Below, in pieces: positions 29,870-34,774 of a stretch of DNA of 34,774 bases (positions are counted from its first letter, which is position 1; each line of letters opens with the position of its first letter). The stretch is from Bdellovibrionales bacterium. Its GTDB lineage: Bacteria; Bdellovibrionota_G; JALEGL01; JAGRMV01. The translations under genes were made by a program, and so were the position numbers. The stretch is from NCBI GenBank assembly GCA_020434345.1, contig JAGRAZ010000015.1:1-34774 (forward strand), read 5' to 3'. The notes under the pieces are model-generated. The model was not told the DNA's origin. It saw nothing but the letters and a program-made list of their open reading frames with translations, and did not search any database.

Positions 29870-31147
29870 TTATTTCGTAAGCGTCTTATGCTCATTTTGA
29901 CTCATCACTTGTAGTGATATGCTTCTTGCACTTGGAAGGCTCGCCAGAAATTCACCAAACCCGCCATGTGGATTGACGCCCATTACCATTGTATCGGGTC
30001 TTGAAAGGTTAAATTCAAGCATGTTTTGATCGCTGCTACTATTGCCCGCAATAAACACAACTTGGCTTTTTTCTTTATGTTCAATGTATCCACCAACTGT
30101 GATGGTCTTTCCAAGACGATTGTTGATGTAACGATAATCAAGTGTTTCCAATTGTTTTGCGCGATCAGATTTTGGGTCTACAAATTGGTTTGTTTCGAAG
30201 TCAAATAAGCGAGCATACGGTCGAATGCGCGTATCGTCCAGCATATCATTAAAGACAATTGATTTTTTGCTTGCGTTTGTTACCTGTGCAAAGTTTCCAT
30301 ACATTCTGTCCGAATCTGGATTGAATACTTTGTTATCAATTTCAAAGTTGTATTTAGTTCCGTCTGTTCGCAGGCACTTGTTTTCGATTTCTTGTAAAAC
30401 TGGTTTTACATAATAGGGGTTGCTTCCTGTAACAATCCAAACATGAAATCCTGTTTCAACGAATCGGTGATACACATCCAAAACGGGAAAAAACGCATAC
30501 TGACATGGTTCATAATCATAAAGATAAGCTTTTACTGCTTTATGCATGTTTTCAGGGGTCATGCCTGCCTCAAAGGTGGCGATCTGTGCAAATTTATTGT
30601 ACTCGTCGATTGAAGCTACACTTTTTCCTGCAATAACTTCTTCTCCTTCAAGACGGTTGTCATAATCAACGACGTTTATAAAATTTTCTTTTGATGAAAG
30701 TTTTGCGCTGACCCTCATGGGAACTAGGTTGAGGTTTTTGTATTTCTTTGTTTGGTTGCTTGCGTGTGTTGCAGACCAAATATGGAAGGTTGGTTGACCA
30801 GCTTCTTCAAGAACACCTTTTCTACTGCCTTTGCGAAAGTCGTAATAAAGGTCCGTGCTTTTAGATATGTCACGCAATTCGATGGGTTGTTTTACGGTGA
30901 TTTTTTCATGATAAAGTGTTCCATCCCAATCAAAAACAGCAATCATATTTTTATTCTGATGTTTTGTAATGAATGCTTCAATTTGGTGAAGCTTGGCCAT
31001 TGTGTCTTTGTCAGATTGAAACTGATGCCATGCTGGATATTTCTTTAAAAGTTCATTTTGATCATCAGCGTTTGAAATAGTAGGGGCAAGTGCAATGAAT
31101 GTGCACAGAATAATTGTTAGCACATGTGTAAATGTAAAATTGTTCAT
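29870..31147 (-). CDS. Exported HAD-superfamily phosphatase
   Basis: 425 residues with a signal peptide (MNNFTFTHVLTIILCTFIALAPTISNA, cut after SNA), so periplasmic or outer. HAD motif I is AVFDWDGTLY (nucleophile and acid Asp), motif II VWIVTGSN, and motif IV FIAGNSSSDQNMLE, where the usual GDxxxD reads GNxxxD. A large cap region (about 85-230) lies between motifs I and II. Relatives are annotated as phosphoserine phosphatase-like; substrate is unknown. It precedes sodB on the same strand but sodB has its own promoter candidate, and it follows topA by 16 bases, so it may belong to the topA transcript. Confidence 0.86.
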   Translation of the reverse strand: MNNFTFTHVLTIILCTFIALAPTISNADDQNELLKKYPAWHQFQSDKDTMAKLHQIEAFITKHQNKNMIAVFDWDGTLYHEKITVKQPIELRDISKSTDLYYDFRKGSRKGVLEEAGQPTFHIWSATHASNQTKKYKNLNLVPMRVSAKLSSKENFINVVDYDNRLEGEEVIAGKSVASIDEYNKFAQIATFEAGMTPENMHKAVKAYLYDYEPCQYAFFPVLDVYHRFVETGFHVWIVTGSNPYYVKPVLQEIENKCLRTDGTKYNFEIDNKVFNPDSDRMYGNFAQVTNASKKSIVFNDMLDDTRIRPYARLFDFETNQFVDPKSDRAKQLETLDYRYINNRLGKTITVGGYIEHKEKSQVVFIAGNSSSDQNMLEFNLSRPDTMVMGVNPHGGFGEFLASLPSARSISLQVMSQNEHKTLTK

Positions 31148-31163
31148 TTCTACACTATCTTTC

Positions 31164-33698
31164 TTATTCTTTGCTGTTGATGATTTTTACAGCCTCTTCA
31201 AGTGTGAGTTTGTCTAAATCAATTTCCTTATCCAATCCAAAATTTTTGGTGCCCATTTTTAAGAAAGGACCGTATTTTCCATTCATAAGGTCAATTTTCT
31301 TTTTGCTTGTTGGGTGTTCACCAAGCTCTTTGATTTTTTGAGAACCTCTTCGTGAAACTTTAGGCTCAGCAAGAAGTTCTAGCGCACGATCTAACTCAAT
31401 TGTATACACATCATCTGGTTCTTTGATGGAACGAAATTCCCCTTCAAGTTGTACATAGGGTCCAAATCGTCCCTTGTTTGCCTTAACCATGTTTCCTGTT
31501 TTTGGATCTGGGCCAAGTTCTCTAGGTAAAATTAAAAGTTGTACAGCTTGATCCAGTGTAATTTCTGTTGGGCTGATTTCTTTTGGGATGCTTGCTCGTT
31601 TTGGTTTTGGTTTGTCATCGGTCATTTCACCCAATTGAACGTAGGGGCCAAAGCGTCCGAGTAGTGCGTAGATGTTGTCACCTGTTTCAGGGTGCTTACC
31701 AATGGGCTGAGGGCCTTTTTGGCTGACCTCAATGATTTCCTGTACTTTTTCGTTTGTGAGTTCTGATGGTGCAATGTCATTGGGTATACTTGCACGAATG
31801 TCTTCTTCGCCTTTGGGCATTTTTTTAATAAGGAACGGACCAAAACGACCAACACGAAGTTGAACATCATTGTACGCTCTTGAAAGTTTCACTTCTCGTG
31901 CTTCTTCAGGGTCAATTTTTTCTTCTTTTTTCTCAACTTGCTTTTGCAATCCTTTTGCACCCAAATAAAATTGTGTTAGGTACGGAATGGATTCTTGATT
32001 GCCGTTGGCAATTTCATCGAGTGTTTCTTCCATTTTAGAAGTAAAGCTATAATCCACAAGTTCTTCAAAATGATTTTCCAAAAGCTGAACAACAACAAAC
32101 CCAGTATATGTAGGGACAAGGGCAGAGCCTTGTTTGAACGCATAGTCTCGATCCAAAATGGTTGAGATGATACTTGCATATGTTGATGGACGACCAATGC
32201 CAGATTTTTCCAGTGCTTGAATCAAGGAAGCCTCAGTGTAACGAGCGACTGGTTTTGTTTCGTGTGAAACTTCTTCTAGTTTTTTGCAATCAACTTCATT
32301 CTTGGGTTCAAGATGTGGAAGTAAAGTTTCTGTATCTTCAAGCGCGTCTTCCGGTGCATCTTTTCCTTCAACATACACGCGTAAGTATCCGGGAAAAACA
32401 ATTTTTAAACCACTTGCAGCAAAAAGAGCACGACCAGATGCAATGCGAACTTGCATTGATCTTTTTTGTGCTTCTGCCATTTGGGACGCGAGTGTTCTTT
32501 TCCAAATCAAATCATACAGTTTAAATTCACGATCGATCAAACCAGTTTCGTCGGGTTTTTTAAATTCTGTACCTGCAGGACGAATGGCTTCATGGGCTTC
32601 TTGTGCGCCTTTGGACTTTGATGAAAATTGTCTTGGCGCTTGGCTTAAAAATTCTTTTCCATAAAGTTCACTTACTTGTGTTCGAGTTGCATCGATGGCT
32701 TGTTGAGAAAGATTGGGAGAATCTGTACGCATGTAGGTAATCAACCCTTGCTCATAAAGCGCTTGTGCCGTTCTCATGGTCACGCGTGCAGTAAACCCAA
32801 GTTTTCTAGAAGCCTCTTGTTGTAGCGTTGATGTAATAAATGGAGGGTAGGGTTTGGAAGTGAAATCTTTTTCTTCGACACTTTCAACTTTCCAAGGGCC
32901 TTTTTTAACCTCTGCAAGAAGTTCTTTGGCATCTTTTTCTGAAAGCACAACCACTTGATCTTCTTTTTTAAGTTGTCCTGTTGTGGGTTCAAAGTCTTTG
33001 CCAGATGCAATTTTTTGATTGTCGACTTGGATCAGCTTTGCTTCAAAATCTGTTTTGTCTTTGGATAAAAGTGCTTTGAGATCCCAATACTCTGCTTTCA
33101 CAAATGCAATGCGTTCTCGTTCACGCTCTACAAGCATGCGCAACCCGGCAGATTGTACGCGACCTGCGGATAGACCGTATGCAATTTTTTTCCAGATGAG
33201 CGGCGAAAGCGTATAGCCTACAAGTCGATCAAGAATACGACGTGTTTCTTGAGAAGATACAAGTTGAAAATCAATATCGCGTGTGTGTTCGAGTGCGTCC
33301 GTAATGGCAGCTTTGGTGATTTCATGAAACACCATTCGTTTGACAGGGACTTTGGGTTTAAGAAGTTCAAGCAAATGCCAAGAAATACTTTCTCCTTCGC
33401 GGTCCTCATCTGTAGCAAGGTAGAGTGCGGAACATTTTTTAAGTTCAGCTTTAAGTTCATTGATGACTTTGGATTTGCCTTTAGGAATGGTGTAGAGCGG
33501 TTCAAAGTTGTTTTCGACATTTACACCAAGTTTGGCCCATTCCACACCTTTGTATTTGGCTGGGATTTGACTTGCCGATTGCGGTAAGTCGCGAACGTGA
33601 CCGATGGAGGCCATGACAATAAAGTTTTTGGGTAGAAATTTCTTAATGGTTTTGGCTTTGGTGGGTGATTCAACAATCACCAGTACTTTGTCACTCAT
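31164..33698 (-). CDS. topA: DNA topoisomerase I
   Basis: Type IA topoisomerase that relaxes negative supercoils; 844 residues. The Toprim domain has VIVESPTKAKTIKKF and LATDEDREGE; the active-site Tyr is Tyr322 in GLITYMRTDSPNLS; SAGRVQSAGLRM and IGRPSTYASII complete the core. Instead of Cys4 zinc fingers the C-terminal third (about 600-840) has four repeats ending in GRFGPFLIKK, GRFGPYVQLGE, GRFGPYVQLEGE and GKYGPFLKMGT, separated by Lys/Pro-rich linkers. This zinc-free tail is known in several other phyla. AAGGA precedes ATG 33698, and the start overlaps the upstream small ORF by four bases. Confidence 0.97.
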   Translation of the reverse strand: MSDKVLVIVESPTKAKTIKKFLPKNFIVMASIGHVRDLPQSASQIPAKYKGVEWAKLGVNVENNFEPLYTIPKGKSKVINELKAELKKCSALYLATDEDREGESISWHLLELLKPKVPVKRMVFHEITKAAITDALEHTRDIDFQLVSSQETRRILDRLVGYTLSPLIWKKIAYGLSAGRVQSAGLRMLVERERERIAFVKAEYWDLKALLSKDKTDFEAKLIQVDNQKIASGKDFEPTTGQLKKEDQVVVLSEKDAKELLAEVKKGPWKVESVEEKDFTSKPYPPFITSTLQQEASRKLGFTARVTMRTAQALYEQGLITYMRTDSPNLSQQAIDATRTQVSELYGKEFLSQAPRQFSSKSKGAQEAHEAIRPAGTEFKKPDETGLIDREFKLYDLIWKRTLASQMAEAQKRSMQVRIASGRALFAASGLKIVFPGYLRVYVEGKDAPEDALEDTETLLPHLEPKNEVDCKKLEEVSHETKPVARYTEASLIQALEKSGIGRPSTYASIISTILDRDYAFKQGSALVPTYTGFVVVQLLENHFEELVDYSFTSKMEETLDEIANGNQESIPYLTQFYLGAKGLQKQVEKKEEKIDPEEAREVKLSRAYNDVQLRVGRFGPFLIKKMPKGEEDIRASIPNDIAPSELTNEKVQEIIEVSQKGPQPIGKHPETGDNIYALLGRFGPYVQLGEMTDDKPKPKRASIPKEISPTEITLDQAVQLLILPRELGPDPKTGNMVKANKGRFGPYVQLEGEFRSIKEPDDVYTIELDRALELLAEPKVSRRGSQKIKELGEHPTSKKKIDLMNGKYGPFLKMGTKNFGLDKEIDLDKLTLEEAVKIINSKE

Positions 33699-33973
33699 GG
33701 TAGATTAGATTCCTTTTTAAGGTTGTTCCTATAACCGACTTGTTTCCTTCGATTGAGGCATTGGATCTTTTTTTGCCTGTCTTTGTTTTTACGCCCTTTC
33801 GCTTTTCTCACGTAGCTTACGTACGCATCAAAAAGCTCATTGGCCTCCAAACTTCGACATCCAAAAAAATCTCTCAATGCGTATGCTTCTAGTTGCATTT
33901 TCAAAAGATAATCGGTGCCTATATCTATATATGGGCCCTCTTGTACCCAAGATCGTCTAAAAAGTAAAATCAT
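33695..33973 (-). CDS. Small basic protein of unknown function upstream of topA
   Basis: 92 residues from ATG 33973, not recognised. The N-terminal half is mixed (LLKMQLEAYALRDFFGCRSLEANELFDAYVSYV region, probably helical); the C-terminal half is very Lys/Arg-rich (KAKGRKNKDRQKKIQ), suggesting nucleic-acid contact. Its TGA overlaps the topA ATG, which argues it is translated. No clear ribosome site precedes ATG 33973, and Met26 is an alternative start. Confidence 0.5.
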   Translation of the reverse strand: MILLFRRSWVQEGPYIDIGTDYLLKMQLEAYALRDFFGCRSLEANELFDAYVSYVRKAKGRKNKDRQKKIQCLNRRKQVGYRNNLKKESNLP

Positions 33974-34052
33974 GAACCAATCAAGCCCAAAAACACAACA
34001 TCTGCCTTTGATAGAAGAATGCGCGTCTAGATGTACACAATAATAGGTATAC

Positions 34053-34081
34053 TTTTAAATACTATATAAATATAGTATAAT
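34053..34081 (+). promoter_or_regulatory. Probable promoter of the lipoprotein gene
   Basis: TTTTAA (34053-34058), a 17-base spacer and TATAAT (34076-34081). The spacer is filled by the palindrome at 34059-34078. The start near 34088 would leave about 140 untranslated bases before ATG 34227. Confidence 0.45.
34059..34078. promoter_or_regulatory. AT-rich operator-like palindrome
   Basis: Perfect 9-base arms ATACTATAT and ATATAGTAT around AA. The 8-base half-site TACTATAT is identical to that in the sulfur-operon operator at 8562-8589, with a two-base spacer instead of four. It may be a second site for the same or a related repressor, or a chance product of AT-rich DNA. Confidence 0.5.
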
Positions 34082-34103
34082 AATATCATATATTTATGAT
34101 ATT
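34082..34103. repeat. Second AT-rich inverted repeat before the lipoprotein gene
   Basis: Perfect 9-base arms AATATCATA (34082-34090) and TATGATATT (34095-34103) around TATT. It begins at the predicted transcription start. Further down a separate perfect palindrome, GGGTGCGCACCC (34182-34193), lies in the predicted leader. Confidence 0.5.
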
Positions 34104-34226
34104 TATATGTACACACATGAAAACGATATTATGTCACAGGCTATTGCAAGTGAAATGGGTGAATGCTATGTTGGATCTATAGGGTGCGCACCCAAACAAA
34201 CATTAACCCTGTAAGGAGAGAAACAT

Positions 34227-34774
34227 ATGAGAAAACATAGTACATATACAAAAGCCATGTGGATGGCACTGGTGGTTTTAAGCATTGGGTGTTCAGGCAC
34301 AAGTACAACACAACAAACAGATCCAACCCTTGTGGACGGGGATGCAACCCAAACGCAATTGGGCATGGTGTTGCGTTCTGGATCTCAAAGCTTTGTGCAA
34401 AATGCCCTGATTACATCAGATAATCTTGCGTTAACAACAGCAACCGCTTGTGTTGAGAAGATTGAATTAAAATTACCGTACGGTTTGTCATGTTCAGATG
34501 TAGGTTTTGTCACGCAATCAGGATTGATCTGTGAGGAAGAAATGGATGAAGAGCATGGGCAAATGGTGCTTGAATCCAAAATTAAAGCGTATGGTCCTTT
34601 TACCATCAATATGTTGGATGGTTCTTCGCAACCTTCTTTGGAAAACGTACAAATTCCTTCTGGAACCTATCAAGAAATTGAATTTGAATTTCGTGATGAT
34701 TGTGGTTTGGGAGATGAGATAAGTATGATTCTTGAAGGCACAGCACTGCATGGAGACAGTGAAAGCTTTCCATT
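34227..34774 (+). CDS. Lipoprotein of unknown function, 3' end outside window
   Basis: The frame is open from ATG 34227 to the end of the window (182 codons seen). A strong AAGGAG ribosome site lies 9-10 bases upstream. The N-terminus MRKHSTYTKAMWMALVVLSIGC is a lipoprotein signal with lipobox SIGC (Cys22), followed by a Ser/Thr/Gln linker. The remainder has cysteines in TACVEK, LSCSDV, LICEEE and DDCGLG, and a stretch (TYQEIEFEFRDDC) that looks like a beta-rich surface domain. I do not recognise the family. Its Ser after the Cys gives no inner-membrane retention signal, so outer membrane is likely. Confidence 0.82.
   Translation, partial: MRKHSTYTKAMWMALVVLSIGCSGTSTTQQTDPTLVDGDATQTQLGMVLRSGSQSFVQNALITSDNLALTTATACVEKIELKLPYGLSCSDVGFVTQSGLICEEEMDEEHGQMVLESKIKAYGPFTINMLDGSSQPSLENVQIPSGTYQEIEFEFRDDCGLGDEISMILEGTALHGDSESFP

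Noticed and set aside
32284-32664. 126-codon plus-strand frame inside topA
   Set aside because: Antisense shadow of a conserved topoisomerase core.
34107-34214. 35-codon frame (MYTHENDIMSQ...) before the lipoprotein gene
   Set aside because: No ribosome site, no recognisable sequence; it lies in the probable leader. An upstream regulatory ORF is possible but unsupported.
1-34774. CRISPR array, IS element or prophage
   Set aside because: No regularly spaced repeats, transposase, integrase or phage structural genes are visible in the window.

Overview
The window is about 35 kb of AT-rich (roughly 40% GC by eye), gene-dense chromosomal DNA from a Gram-negative, aerobic or microaerobic bacterium. 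The closest match I can argue for is the Bdellovibrionota (Bdellovibrio/Oligoflexia-like bacteria). The argument rests on a short bacterial histone, a high-affinity cbb3 oxidase with fused CcoN-CcoO, an OlsF-type ornithine-lipid synthase, and a topoisomerase I whose tail is built of GRFGPY repeats. The assignment is inference from gene content; there is no rRNA gene in the window.

Layout. (1) 1-4.2 kb: 3' part of an Hsp70 gene translationally coupled to a class V aminotransferase and a short SerA-like dehydrogenase, probably for serine synthesis, then purA. (2) 4.3-4.6 kb: tRNA-Lys(TTT) with a clear promoter, and tRNA-Glu(TTC). (3) 4.8-6.2 kb: a pilin-like protein, a two-CBS protein and a 60-residue histone-fold protein. 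(4) 6.3-9.2 kb: a reactive-sulfur module. A rhodanese/membrane protein, a persulfide-dioxygenase-like metallo-hydrolase and a TauE exporter form one operon, divergent from an ArsR-type regulator. A perfect 12-bp-arm palindrome covers both promoters. A GIY-YIG gene is coupled to the regulator. (5) 9.3-17.6 kb: the cbb3 respiratory locus. A UreH/DsbD_2-like membrane protein and an FNR-like regulator run leftward; ccoI-ccoS-ccoNO-ccoQ-ccoP-ccoG run rightward. (6) 17.6-29 kb: envelope and lipid functions: PQQ-type sugar dehydrogenase, RDD membrane protein, OlsF-like acyltransferase, TerC, a small membrane protein coupled to an M14 peptidase and an alpha/beta hydrolase, FadE, and a secreted or anchored endonuclease/exonuclease/phosphatase. 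(7) 28.85-29.15 kb: a gene-free stretch packed with long hairpins and a decayed duplicate of the sodB 3' end. (8) 29.2-34.8 kb: sodB, an exported HAD phosphatase, topA with a small coupled ORF, an AT-rich promoter region with two palindromes, and the start of a lipoprotein gene that leaves the window.

How it fits together: the sulfur operon would turn persulfides into sulfite and export it under control of the ArsR protein, which also protects the copper/heme oxidase next door from sulfide. The FNR-like protein beside the oxidase is the obvious candidate for oxygen control of the cco genes. The items most worth a second look are the histone, the sulfur operator and its look-alike near 34.06 kb, the hairpin cluster with the sodB tail duplication, and the reduced cbb3 architecture.
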